Virus record (IMG/VR): IMGVR_UViG_3300027365_000048
Coordinates: 1 to 28,899 of that record
DNA length: 28,899 nucleotides
Source: a virus
Reading direction: 5' to 3' (one strand)
Part shown: positions 13,347 through 22,111 of the stretch, piece after piece
Layout: every line of letters starts with the position of its first letter
Numbering within the stretch: the stretch's first letter is position 1
Made by a program: the position numbers and the translations under genes
The notes under the pieces: model-generated
What the model was told of the DNA's origin: nothing
Seen by the model: only the letters and a program-made list of their open reading frames with translations
Databases searched by the model: none

Positions 13347-13651
13347 TCGCCGCGGCTCGTGCCTTGTACCAGGGTGCGGCCGCTGACGACGAAATGGAGG
13401 CGTTCGGGTTCACGGCCGAGGACTTCGAGGTAGAAGTCGAGGTCTGGCCGGACAACTGGGACGCCTTCGAGGTCTTCGCCGCCATGCAGACGCAGTGGCG
13501 CACGGGCATGTCCGGCGCTACCGGGCTGGACTACTCGGCCCTTGAGCCAGTCATGCGCCTGCAGGGCATCAAGAAGCGCGACCAGACCGATGTATTTGCC
13601 GGGGTGCGCGTGATGGAGATCGCCGCGCTTGAGGTGATGCGGTCGAAGTGA
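13032..13651 (+). CDS. tail assembly chaperone, -1 frameshift fusion product (gpGT-like)
   Basis: A -1 shift at 13337-13343 re-reads C13343 as the first base of CTG and continues LIAAARALYQGAAADDEMEA to a TGA at 13649-13651. That adds 102 residues for a total of about 206. The second frame has no good start of its own at the junction and continues directly across the first stop, as in lambda G-T. The added T-like domain is acidic with aromatic residues (EVEVWPDNWDAFEVFAAMQT). Coordinates span both frames (joined 13032-13343 and 13343-13651). Confidence 0.8.
13337..13343 (+). promoter_or_regulatory. programmed -1 ribosomal frameshift site GGGAAAC
   Basis: This is an X XXY YYZ heptamer correctly phased to the zero frame (G GGA AAC), directly before the TGA. 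Lambda uses the closely related GGGAAAG. Downstream, a nested hairpin can form: GCGGC (from about 13351) with GCCGC (about 13379), enclosing CCTTG/CAGGG. This could stimulate slipping. Confidence 0.82.
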
Positions 13652-13693
13652 AGCGGCCGCACCGCCTTTCACGATTCATGGAGAGCACCTAAG

Positions 13694-14218
13694 ATGGGCA
13701 TTCTGACATCACGACGCGGAGTGCTGGAAGTGACCGATTTTTCTGATCTGCGAGCGGCCTATAGCAAGTACCGGGCGGCTCGTGATGTGTATTGGGATGA
13801 CCTTGAAGAGAAGGTCAAGATCCTGGTTGATGGCTTCAGTCAGTACGTGGCGCCTGAGCGACCATTCTTTATCGACCGGGATGGCACCAAAAAGCCGTAT
13901 GTCCAGATCGGGAAGGCCTACGGCGCCACCTTTGAGCCGGTGCGCAACGCCAGCCAGCTCGACGAGGAAGGCATGGGCCTGCAGTTCACGCTCGCCGTAT
14001 ACATCGACGAAGACCCCGACTCTCTACCGAAGGAAGGCTTCACGGTCGACGTGAACATGCGCAAGGCCGATGGCAAGTATCAGTTTAAGCTGCGCACCTC
14101 GGTAGGCTCCCGCGCTGTGAACATCCCGGCATCGTTCGGAGAAGTCGAGCGCGCTGACCTCTACGAGGCGATTCTTGGCGAGATCATGCGCCTACTGAGT
14201 CCGGAGAAGTTCGGCTAA
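13694..14218 (+). CDS. uncharacterised tail-region protein
   Basis: This 174-residue protein was not recognised. It has an acidic, mixed alpha/beta composition with an N-terminal helical segment (DFSDLRAAYSKYRAARDVYW) and a strand-rich centre (GLQFTLAVYIDEDPDSLPKE, FTVDVNMRKADGKYQFKLRT). No signal, membrane segment or cysteine motif is present. GGAGAG lies about ten bases upstream of the ATG. The place between the tail chaperones and the tape measure is normally empty in lambda-like phages, so it may be a cargo (moron) gene, for example one affecting the host or superinfection, or a tail accessory. The C-terminus is helical (LYEAILGEIMRLLSPEKFG). Confidence 0.65.
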   Translation: MGILTSRRGVLEVTDFSDLRAAYSKYRAARDVYWDDLEEKVKILVDGFSQYVAPERPFFIDRDGTKKPYVQIGKAYGATFEPVRNASQLDEEGMGLQFTLAVYIDEDPDSLPKEGFTVDVNMRKADGKYQFKLRTSVGSRAVNIPASFGEVERADLYEAILGEIMRLLSPEKFG

Positions 14219-14292
14219 TCCGCATGTCGCAGCATTAAGCATCCCCGCTGGCCATCTGCTACATTGGCCCTTTCTGACAGGGAGGGGTGGGG

Positions 14293-14655
14293 ATGAAGAT
14301 AATTGGCGGGTCTTTTGGCTTGAAAGGAAGCGCATTCCTCAGCAACAACCAGCTGGTAGTTGAGGGATCGCGAAAAGCTTATTACGAGGCAGGGCAAGTC
14401 GTGTCGGTTCAGACCAAGGTGGATGCGTCTCGCAGCTTCGGTATCTTCGGCGCCTTCATTGGTGTGATCGTGCTCGGCTTCCTCGGGCTATTCTTGCTCG
14501 GCCCGTTCGGCGCGATTGCCGGCATCGTGGTCGCTATTGCGGGCTCCTTCTATACGCAGAAGCGAAACCTGGCTGAAGTGGCATTCGCAGACGGTTCAAC
14601 CCTGATCCTAGAGTGCACCCCGCGCGCCATCGACAAGCTGGTCAGGTTCCGCTGA
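14293..14655 (+). CDS. small membrane protein, function unknown (possible moron)
   Basis: The 120-residue protein has a central hydrophobic block at about residues 48-85 (FGIFGAFIGVIVLGFLGLFL, then GPFGAIAGIVVAIAGSFY) that could make two closely spaced transmembrane helices with a Gly/Pro turn. The flanking domains are soluble and strand-rich (MKIIGGSFGLKGSAFLSNNQ; EVAFADGSTLILECTPRAID). The ATG at 14293 has GGAGGGG six bases upstream; the overlapping GTG at 14287 is rejected. It is isolated by short non-coding gaps and followed by a terminator, a usual moron arrangement. The topology resembles small bacterial membrane-associated PH-like proteins, but the function cannot be named. Confidence 0.65.
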   Translation: MKIIGGSFGLKGSAFLSNNQLVVEGSRKAYYEAGQVVSVQTKVDASRSFGIFGAFIGVIVLGFLGLFLLGPFGAIAGIVVAIAGSFYTQKRNLAEVAFADGSTLILECTPRAIDKLVRFR

Positions 14656-14699
14656 CTAGGCAGCCACAAGCGCCACTCGGCGCCATTCAAACACCCAAG

Positions 14700-14723
14700 A
14701 GCCCGCCGCTGAGCGGGCTTTTT
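14700..14723 (+). terminator. intrinsic terminator-like hairpin before tape measure gene
   Basis: A perfect 7-bp stem, AGCCCGC/GCGGGCT, with a 6-base loop is followed by TTTTT. It sits immediately before the CCTGGAGAAAA ribosome binding site of the tape measure gene. Confidence 0.8.
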
Positions 14724-14740
14724 CATGCCTGGAGAAAACC

Positions 14741-17700
14741 ATGGTAGACATCGCCAGCCTAGCGATTCAGATCGACACCAGCGATGTCGCCCGCGCCGAA
14801 AGCGATCTGGCCAAGCTCAATGGGGCAGGAGCCAAGGCGGAAAAAGCCGCCAATGGCGTGGAAGGCGCCTTTACCGGCGCAGCCAAGGCGGCAGGCATCT
14901 ATCGCGATGCTGCTGGCCGACTGCGCGAGGCTAACGGAAAGTTCGTCACCGAGGCGCGCAAGGTCGAGCTGGGCCTGAAAGGCATAGGCGACCAGGCCAA
15001 AAAGACCGGCGCAGAATTCAACGGCCTGTCCAATGTGGCGGGCAAGGTCGGTGCGTCCATCGTTGCCGCGCTGAGCGTGCGCGAGGTCTACCAAGCGACT
15101 GAAGCCTACACGTCGATCTCTAACCGCCTCCGACTGGTCACAGACAGCGCCGGGGCTTTCGCGGCAGCTCAGGCGGCCGTGTTCCGTGTCGCCCAAGAAG
15201 GCCGGCAGCCGCTAACCGAGACTGCCGAGCTTTATCAGCGCATCGCTACCAACCAGCAGCAGCTTGGCCTGACGGGCGAGGGCGTTGCTCGCGTCACTGA
15301 GACGATCAGCAAGTCGCTGGCTGTCTCCGGCGCCTCTGCTGCGACTGCGGCCGGCGCACTAACCCAGCTTGGCCAGGCGTTCGCGTCTGGCACGCTGCGC
15401 GGCGAAGAACTGAACTCGGTACTGGAAGGCGCCCCCGCGCTTGCGCAAACCCTTGCGCGCGGGCTTAACGTTACGGTTGGCGAGCTGCGCGCCCTTGGCG
15501 CCGAAGGCAAACTGACCGCCGAGCAGGTTGTTGGCGCCATTCTCAGCCAGTCCGACGCTATGGACGAGGCGTTCGGCAAGCTGGCCCCTAACATTTCAGG
15601 CGCTCTGACAACTGTTGGCAACTCGTTTACTCAGCTCATCGGCAAGATGGATGAGACCAGCGGCGCGTCATCAGATACCGCGTCGGCGATCATGGAAGTG
15701 GCGGACATTCTGTCCGATCCGTCGACCATAGAAGCTGCACAGGTATTTGGTACTGGCGTTGCCAAGGGATTCGGCTTCATCGTCGAGGCTGCCACCACAA
15801 CTGTCGGAACTGTCAAATGGATGGCCGAAGAGCTGGCCGCGACCTTTAACGGTATCGCTGGCGGCGACATTGTTCGCCTTGAGGAGGAGCTGGCCAGGCT
15901 GCAAGAGATGCGCGAGAGCGGGCCGCTTGACCGGCTGGTCTTTTTTGGCACAAAGGGCGCGGTCAACTACGCTACGGACGCCGAGATTGACGCCGAGATT
16001 GAGAAGATCCAGCGCGCGATCATTTCTTACGAACAGCTCGGCTCCGCATCTACTCAATTTGGCGAATCTTCAGCGAGCGCAGCGCCGAAGATCGAGGCCT
16101 TCCGCACCGGCACCGCCTCGCTTGGCACAACAGCAGCCGAAGCGGCAGGAAAGACCGACAAGCAGGCCACCGCCTTCCAGTCGTTGATGGATGGCCTGTT
16201 CCCCGCCGAAGCCGCGCAGCGCCAGTACAACGAGCAGGTCGCACTGCTTGACAAGTATCTCGACGGCGATCAGCTGGCCAAAGCCATCGACCGCCTGAAC
16301 CACTCGCTTGAGGGTGCAGACGCCACCGGCCCGGGCGACGTCATCGAAGACTACCGCAAGGAGCTGCAGCGCCTCGAAGACCAGCTCGACCCTGTAGGCA
16401 AGGCGACCAAGCAGTACCAACAGGACGTAAAGCGACTAGATGATGCATTAGGTCGCGGTGAGCTGACGATCGAGCGCCACGGCGAGCTGATGGCTGAACT
16501 CGGCCGGCAGTACGACGAGAACCGCGGCGTGACCTCCGAATGGGCCAAGTGGACCGAAGGCGCGCTAGACCGCGTTGACGGTGCATTCGCCGACGCCTGG
16601 CGCAACATCGGGGACGGGTTCTCATCGTTCCGCGACAGTCTGACGAATGCGTTCAAGCAGATGCTCGCCGAGCTGGCTCACATGGCGATCACCCGGCCTA
16701 TCGTGATGCAGATCGGCGCGGCGCTGGGGATTGGCGGTGCGGCAGGGCAGGCCACGTCGATGCTGGGCGGGGGCTCGGGCGGCGGCAGTGCAGGCCTCGG
16801 CTTTGGCGATATCAGCAACGCATTTTCGCTGTACCAGGCCAGCCAGGGGCAGGGATTCCTCGGCTCGGTATGGAGCGGCTACCAGTCTGGCGGCCTGTCC
16901 GGGGCCTGGAGCGGCGCAACCGGCTACGGTAGCGGCCTGCTGTCAGGCATCGACGCCAGCGCCGGCCAGCTGTACGGCACCCTGACCAATGGTGCCAGCG
17001 CCACCTACGCCCCGCTTTCGTATCAGGCACAGGTCGGCGGTTGGGGCGAGATAACGCAGGGTGCTGCGCCATGGTTGTCGGGCCTGAGCGGGGCCTACAT
17101 GGGTTACAAGCAAGCGGGGGCCAAGGGGGCCGTTGCTGGTGGCCTTGGCGGCTGGGGTGGTGCTAAGGCCGGCGCGGCGATGGGCAGCTATTTCAGCCCG
17201 ATCGGTACAGCCGTAGGTGCCGTGCTAGGCGGTATTTTGGGATCGATCGGCGGTGCCAGCATTTTCGGCGGCGACTGGCAGACGAAGAACTACGGTCTGG
17301 CATTCAGCGTCAACGGCGGCGATTTCCTCGGCCAGTCCTACGAGGACCAGAAGAAGAAGGGCGGGCTGTTCGGCTCTGACAAGAAGCGCACCAAATACCG
17401 CAACCTCGATCCTGAGACGGCGGCGGCGCTGCAGGAAACCTACGACGCCACACAGGCCGGCGTTGCCGATCTGTTCGCGTCGCTAAGCCTGACTGTCGAA
17501 GAGGGCTCGCTGGACGGCCTGCAACTGGCCCGGCAGAAGATCAGCACCAAGGGCAAAACCGAGGAGGAGATTCAGCAGGCCATCGCTGAGTGGTTCGGCT
17601 CCGCTGCAGACGCAATGACGGCCGAGCTGAACAAGGTGTTCAACACCGGTCTGGACCTCGATCTGGAGGGCATGCAGGCATTCGTCGGCAACCTGCAGGG

Positions 17701-19174
17701 CGTTAACGAGGTGCTGCGTTATCTCGACGTAGGCATGTACGACGCGAGCGTTTCGGGCGGGAAACTGGCCGAGGCGCTGTCTGCGGCGGCTGGCGGGCTG
17801 GATGCGCTTGCGGCCAACTCGGCGACCTACTACAGCGCGTTTTTCAGCGAAGCCGAGAAGATCGAAGACACCATCGACTCCATCAAGCGGACCTTCGAGG
17901 CCGCCGACGTGGAGCTGGCAAGCAGCCGGCAGGCCTACCGGGAAATGGTCGAGGATATCGACCTGACCACGCAGGCCGGGCAGAAAATGTTCTCTACGCT
18001 CATGCAGCTGAGCGGCCAGGCTGCGCAGTACTACAGCATCATCGAGCAGAAGGCGGCGCAGGCCGTGGCAGAGGCAGCGGCGGCAGAGCAGGCCGTGGCA
18101 GAGGGATACATCGCCGCGGTCAACGCTGCGCAGTACGCGTTTGGGCGCCTGCAGCAATCGGTCAACGCCGAGATTCAGGCGGCGCAGACCGGCATCAGCG
18201 AGCTGTCGTCCCTGGCCAATGCGCTAAATGGCGCGCTGCGCAGCATGAGGATGGAGTCGGATCAGTTCGACCTGATGCGACGCCGGCAGGCTCAGGCGCA
18301 GCTGCGAGATGCACTGGAAATGGCGCGTGGCGGCGGCTCGCTGAAAGGGGTTGACCTTTCCGACGCGCTGTCGGAGCTGGGTCGGGCGAATACCGATTTG
18401 TTCGGCTCGTTCGAAGAGTACGCCCGCGACTACTGGAAAACAGCCCACGACATCAACGACTTGGCAGGCCTCACAGGCGATCAGCTTAGCATCGAGGAGC
18501 AGGCGGTTGAGCACCTGAATGGGCTGCTCGAAGCGGCGCAGAAGCAAATGGACATCCTCATGGGGATTGATAGCTCCGTGCTGTCGGTTGCCCATGCGCT
18601 GGCCAACTTCCAGAAGGCCACGAGCGTTGCGCAGTCCACACCTAAAACCAATAGCCAGTCTGTCGCCTCGGCCTATGTCGAGGTGCTGGGGCGCGCTGCT
18701 GATGCGGATGGGTTGAAGTTCTGGACCGAACAGCTGGCCAACGGTGCTGTTACGCAGGCCGGGCTCAAGCAGGCTCTAGCCCAAGGCGCGCTGAACTTCG
18801 ATTCCGGCAGCTACACAGGCGCGGTTAGCCAGGCCGATATCGAGCTGAGCAAGAAGAACGCGGCAAAGTATCTGGGCATTCCCGCGTTTGCTGCTGGCGG
18901 CTTCCATTCTGGCGGTCTGCGGATCGTCGGCGAGAAAGGTCCGGAGCTGGAGGTAACGGGTCCTTCGCGCATCTACAACGCCAGCCAGACAGCCGCAATG
19001 CTCAGCGGCGGCAGCGACACAGCCCAGGCCATTGCATCGCTGCAACAGTCCGTCGAGCGCCAGGGTGACGCCCTTCGATCAATCGCCAAACACACGATGA
19101 AAACCGCCAAGTACACCGAGTACCTGGAGCGCTTCGACGTGGACGGCCTGCCTAAAGAGAGGGCGACAGCATGA
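14741..19174 (+). CDS. tape measure protein
   Basis: This 1477-residue protein is the largest gene and comes after the tail chaperones. The N-terminal 300 residues are Ala/Gly-rich helices with a TMP N-domain pattern (NRLRLVTDSAGAFAAAQAAV, PALAQTLARGLNVTVGELRA). Residues about 480-620 are charged coiled coil. Residues about 660-860 are a Gly/Ala-rich hydrophobic region able to insert in membrane. Residues about 1100-1300 are again helical. A DUF4214-like unit lies near 1305-1350 (YVEVLGRAADADGLKFWTEQ). The C-terminus has the common tape-measure motif GGLRIVGEKGPELEVTGPSR. It sets tail length (about 0.15 nm per residue implies roughly 200-220 nm) and helps DNA entry. GGAG lies eight bases before the ATG; the end overlaps the next gene (ATGA). 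Confidence 0.95.
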   Translation: MVDIASLAIQIDTSDVARAESDLAKLNGAGAKAEKAANGVEGAFTGAAKAAGIYRDAAGRLREANGKFVTEARKVELGLKGIGDQAKKTGAEFNGLSNVAGKVGASIVAALSVREVYQATEAYTSISNRLRLVTDSAGAFAAAQAAVFRVAQEGRQPLTETAELYQRIATNQQQLGLTGEGVARVTETISKSLAVSGASAATAAGALTQLGQAFASGTLRGEELNSVLEGAPALAQTLARGLNVTVGELRALGAEGKLTAEQVVGAILSQSDAMDEAFGKLAPNISGALTTVGNSFTQLIGKMDETSGASSDTASAIMEVADILSDPSTIEAAQVFGTGVAKGFGFIVEAATTTVGTVKWMAEELAATFNGIAGGDIVRLEEELARLQEMRESGPLDRLVFFGTKGAVNYATDAEIDAEIEKIQRAIISYEQLGSASTQFGESSASAAPKIEAFRTGTASLGTTAAEAAGKTDKQATAFQSLMDGLFPAEAAQRQYNEQVALLDKYLDGDQLAKAIDRLNHSLEGADATGPGDVIEDYRKELQRLEDQLDPVGKATKQYQQDVKRLDDALGRGELTIERHGELMAELGRQYDENRGVTSEWAKWTEGALDRVDGAFADAWRNIGDGFSSFRDSLTNAFKQMLAELAHMAITRPIVMQIGAALGIGGAAGQATSMLGGGSGGGSAGLGFGDISNAFSLYQASQGQGFLGSVWSGYQSGGLSGAWSGATGYGSGLLSGIDASAGQLYGTLTNGASATYAPLSYQAQVGGWGEITQGAAPWLSGLSGAYMGYKQAGAKGAVAGGLGGWGGAKAGAAMGSYFSPIGTAVGAVLGGILGSIGGASIFGGDWQTKNYGLAFSVNGGDFLGQSYEDQKKKGGLFGSDKKRTKYRNLDPETAAALQETYDATQAGVADLFASLSLTVEEGSLDGLQLARQKISTKGKTEEEIQQAIAEWFGSAADAMTAELNKVFNTGLDLDLEGMQAFVGNLQGVNEVLRYLDVGMYDASVSGGKLAEALSAAAGGLDALAANSATYYSAFFSEAEKIEDTIDSIKRTFEAADVELASSRQAYREMVEDIDLTTQAGQKMFSTLMQLSGQAAQYYSIIEQKAAQAVAEAAAAEQAVAEGYIAAVNAAQYAFGRLQQSVNAEIQAAQTGISELSSLANALNGALRSMRMESDQFDLMRRRQAQAQLRDALEMARGGGSLKGVDLSDALSELGRANTDLFGSFEEYARDYWKTAHDINDLAGLTGDQLSIEEQAVEHLNGLLEAAQKQMDILMGIDSSVLSVAHALANFQKATSVAQSTPKTNSQSVASAYVEVLGRAADADGLKFWTEQLANGAVTQAGLKQALAQGALNFDSGSYTGAVSQADIELSKKNAAKYLGIPAFAAGGFHSGGLRIVGEKGPELEVTGPSRIYNASQTAAMLSGGSDTAQAIASLQQSVERQGDALRSIAKHTMKTAKYTEYLERFDVDGLPKERATA

Positions 19175-20061
19175 GGATAATCAAGCCGGTGGAGATAACG
19201 CCGGCCATCCTGACCAGTAGCAACGTGCCCGAAACGGACTATGCCGCATGGAGCGCGGCAACGGCCTACGCGGTGGGCGACAAGGTTCTTTACAACCACC
19301 GCAACTACGAGGCGCTGGTGGCGAGTACCGGCGCCAACCCTGAAACCGACACCAGCGATCCGCCGAAGTGGCTTGACCTTGGAGCTGACAACCGCTGGCG
19401 AATGTTTGATGACAAGGTGGGCTCGCTCACCGAGCAGGCGGGCAGCATTGCGGTAGAGCTGCAGCCGGGCGCTGTCATCAACTCCGTGGCCTTGTTCAAC
19501 CTGCTAGGCCGGTCGGCAACGGTCACGCTCACCGATCCGTCGGAGGGCATCGTTTATCAACGCACCGTGTCGCTTGTGGATGCCGGCGTGTCGGACTGGT
19601 ACGAGTGGTTTTTCGCGCCAATCGGCCGGCAGACAGACTTCGTATTGCTGGACCTCCCGGCCTACGGCACCGCCACCCTGTCCGTGACCATCGACAACGC
19701 CAGCGACACGGCAGCGGTCGGGCATCTGGTCATGGGGCGTCAGGCCGAACTAGGCGTGGCCGTCTATGGCTCGGGCGTCGGGATCACGGACTATAGCCGC
19801 AAGGAGACAGACGCCTTCGGCAATTCGGTCGTGGTCGAGCGCTCTTTCAGTAAACGCGCGGAGTTCGATGTTGTGGTGGAGACGCCGCAGATTGGCCGGG
19901 TTCAGCGGATGCTCGCCGGCCTTCGCGCCCAGCCGGTCGTCTGGATCGGCGCCGAAGGTTACGAAAGCACATTCCTGTTCGGCTACTACCGCGACTTTCA
20001 GATTTCCATTTCCGGGCCTTCCGTCTCGGATGCCTCTATCACTGTTGAGGGACTGACCTAA
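19171..20061 (+). CDS. tail tip / baseplate protein with carbohydrate-binding-like module
   Basis: This 296-residue protein overlaps the tape measure stop (ATGA). Residues about 22-68 contain AWSAATAYAVGDKVLYNHRN followed by YEAL and WLDLG, a pattern like the small chitin-binding (CBM5/12) modules fused to phage tail proteins. The centre is a beta-sandwich-like region. The C-terminal part (RKETDAFGNSVVVERSFSKR, then QRMLAGLRAQPVVWIGAEGY) resembles Dit-type distal tail proteins. It probably forms the tail tip ring or adsorption hub and may bind surface glycans. It is the only obvious tail-tip structural gene between tape measure and fibres, which is unusually few. The stop and the next start overlap (TAATG). 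Confidence 0.72.
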   Translation: MRIIKPVEITPAILTSSNVPETDYAAWSAATAYAVGDKVLYNHRNYEALVASTGANPETDTSDPPKWLDLGADNRWRMFDDKVGSLTEQAGSIAVELQPGAVINSVALFNLLGRSATVTLTDPSEGIVYQRTVSLVDAGVSDWYEWFFAPIGRQTDFVLLDLPAYGTATLSVTIDNASDTAAVGHLVMGRQAELGVAVYGSGVGITDYSRKETDAFGNSVVVERSFSKRAEFDVVVETPQIGRVQRMLAGLRAQPVVWIGAEGYESTFLFGYYRDFQISISGPSVSDASITVEGLT

Positions 20062-20864
20062 TGGCAGCGCCAATCATTACACCCATCCCGACGCCGCCGA
20101 TTCGCTCGGACGCGCCGGCTGATTTCGCCGCCAAGGCTGACGCATTCGCTGCGTCCCTGCCGCAGTTCGTGACAGAGACGAATGCCTCAGCTGCGTTCGT
20201 TGATCAACGCGCCATCGACGCCGACGCCAGCGCACAGGCTGCCGCAGCCAGCGAGGCAGCGGCAGAGGCCGACCGCGCCGAGGTCGCCACCAATGCCGCG
20301 ACCGTGGCCACGAACACCGCGACCGTGGTCGCCCGCGCCGATGAGGTGGCCGCCAACACGCTACAGGTAGCCGCTGACGCCGATCAGGTAGCGGCTGACC
20401 GAGTGGCAGTAGACGCAGCGCTGGCGTCCATCGCTGACGGGCCGGTGACCAGCGTTGCTGGACAGACGGGTGTGGTCACGCTGGAGCAGCTTCGGGCGGG
20501 GGGCGTGGCAACGCAGGCGGGGGAGGAAACCCTTTCCAACAAAACTATTGATGGTGGGATTTATAACGGCCCAGTCGTTGCGCTCGCAGCCAACACCCTC
20601 GACTGCGCCTTGGGCAATTACTTCACCCGCACGATATCCGCGAACTCAACGTTCGCATTCAGCAACGTGCCGGCATCGCGCGCCTACAGTTGCACGCTTG
20701 AACTTACTCATACAGGCGGAACTGTAACGTGGCCGGCTTCCGTGCGATGGCCTGGTGACACGGCGCCGTCGCTGACAACCGGGAAAACGCACCTGTTCAT
20801 GTTCGTGACAGATGACGGTGGCGCTCGCTGGCGCGGTGCGTGCCTGGCTGATTACACGAACTAA
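20061..20864 (+). CDS. tail fibre / fibre stalk protein
   Basis: The 267-residue protein begins with a Pro-rich IITPIPTPPIRSDAPADFAA and then a long Ala-rich heptad region (residues about 45-125; ASAQAAAASEAAAEADRAEV, ATVATNTATVVARADEVAAN) typical of trimeric fibre coiled coils. After a VTSVAGQTGVVTLEQL repeat (collar motif common in fibre proteins) comes a beta-rich tip with Thr/Ser/Asn (ISANSTFAFSNVPASRAYSC, LTHTGGTVTWPASVRWPGDT). It probably attaches the receptor-binding protein encoded next to the tail tip. Translation is coupled to the previous gene by TAATG. Confidence 0.82.
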   Translation: MAAPIITPIPTPPIRSDAPADFAAKADAFAASLPQFVTETNASAAFVDQRAIDADASAQAAAASEAAAEADRAEVATNAATVATNTATVVARADEVAANTLQVAADADQVAADRVAVDAALASIADGPVTSVAGQTGVVTLEQLRAGGVATQAGEETLSNKTIDGGIYNGPVVALAANTLDCALGNYFTRTISANSTFAFSNVPASRAYSCTLELTHTGGTVTWPASVRWPGDTAPSLTTGKTHLFMFVTDDGGARWRGACLADYTN

Positions 20865-20874
20865 GGGGCTGGCA

Positions 20875-22101
20875 ATGGATTTGATAACGCAGCGATTGAT
20901 GATGGGCGCAGCTGCAGAGGGGCAAACATATTGGATGCTTATACTTGGCGCGACCTCCTCAAGTTCTGATCACACAAACTTAACAGCTCTTGCCGCAACA
21001 TCCGGCGAAGTGCTTTATGTAGGGGGTTATAGTGAGAATACGGGCAGCTCAACGCAAAAGACCATTTACATCAGCGTTGACTTGGATGGTAACGTCAATG
21101 CGCAGCGGCGGTGTACCGGCACCGAAAAAGTCGAAGGGATGTGTGTAGACGCTCAGGATCGTCTTGTGCTCAGCTGGAAAAACGGCGCCAGTCGATATCT
21201 GGTGAAAAGAAATTCAACCGATACAGGAAACACGTTCGCCACAACATTAACAAGCAGCAGCCCATACCAATATAACGCAAAGTTGGCAGTGGATTTCGAG
21301 GGGAAAACCATCTGTGGTCACTCGGGTGGAGTCTACCGGGTGGACGATTCGGGGACAGTGGTGGATAGCTACAGCGAATCCCCCTCAGATTCCAATGGTG
21401 GCTCAGGTTTCGCGGTTGCAGTAGATGAAAGTAGCGTCAACTTCCTGCATTCAAGCTCCCGCAGCACAGGGATTGCTACAATCAACACGCTTCCGTTCGC
21501 GGGCGGGATAGCTGGGTGGTCGGTGTCTATCTCGCCTGCTTATGCACAGCTTCATTTTACCGACATCATTCGTGTGGGTAGTTACATTTACGGAATCGCC
21601 CGCTCTGCCATTGGTAAATCTATTGTCTTCCGACGATACCTGTCCTCTATCTCATGGCAGTTAGCCTACACGGAAGAATTGTCAAAAGTAGTAGTCGATG
21701 CCAAAGGTAATCTTATTTGCGCGGGCCGATCATCTATTATCTGCATTGCCCCAGGCGGCACATTACTGTGGGCGCGCCGACTCATACACTCGGAATCAAG
21801 TCGTTCCATCTGGGTACGGGATATTGCTATAGACTCCAAGGGTGGATTGTGTGTAGCAGCTTACATAGAGAAAACATCGGCATGGGTAGCGGGACTATTG
21901 CTTAGAGTCCCTAGCGACGGAAGCAAAACCGGCGTATACGGATCAATCACCTATGAAGAGTTCACGCCGGCAACTGATACAGCCACACTTAGCGTTTACT
22001 CCCAAACAATGAGTGTTGCCAGTTTGTCACCGACGCCCTCGGCTCTGACGTTCGCCCCGACCGCCATAAGCCTTCCGGTATTGATAGAATCAATGAACTG
22101 A
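20875..22101 (+). CDS. receptor-binding tail fibre, beta-propeller-like
   Basis: The 408-residue protein starts at ATG 20875 with AAGGGG upstream; the open frame back to 20812 lies inside the previous gene. Recurrent short motifs suggest blades of a propeller: LAVDFEGKTICGHSGG, VVVDAKGNLICAGRSS and IAIDSKGGLCVAAYIE each follow a hydrophobic-V/I-D-x-x-G-x pattern like SBBP/NHL-type repeats. Similar propeller fibres occur in Pseudomonas phages. The gene uses visibly more A/T and many AGT, AGC, ATA and AAT codons compared with neighbours, indicating exchange of the host-range determinant. Function as the adhesin is inferred from position between the stalk and the fibre-assembly gene. Confidence 0.75.
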   Translation: MDLITQRLMMGAAAEGQTYWMLILGATSSSSDHTNLTALAATSGEVLYVGGYSENTGSSTQKTIYISVDLDGNVNAQRRCTGTEKVEGMCVDAQDRLVLSWKNGASRYLVKRNSTDTGNTFATTLTSSSPYQYNAKLAVDFEGKTICGHSGGVYRVDDSGTVVDSYSESPSDSNGGSGFAVAVDESSVNFLHSSSRSTGIATINTLPFAGGIAGWSVSISPAYAQLHFTDIIRVGSYIYGIARSAIGKSIVFRRYLSSISWQLAYTEELSKVVVDAKGNLICAGRSSIICIAPGGTLLWARRLIHSESSRSIWVRDIAIDSKGGLCVAAYIEKTSAWVAGLLLRVPSDGSKTGVYGSITYEEFTPATDTATLSVYSQTMSVASLSPTPSALTFAPTAISLPVLIESMN

Positions 22102-22111
22102 GGATATCTCC

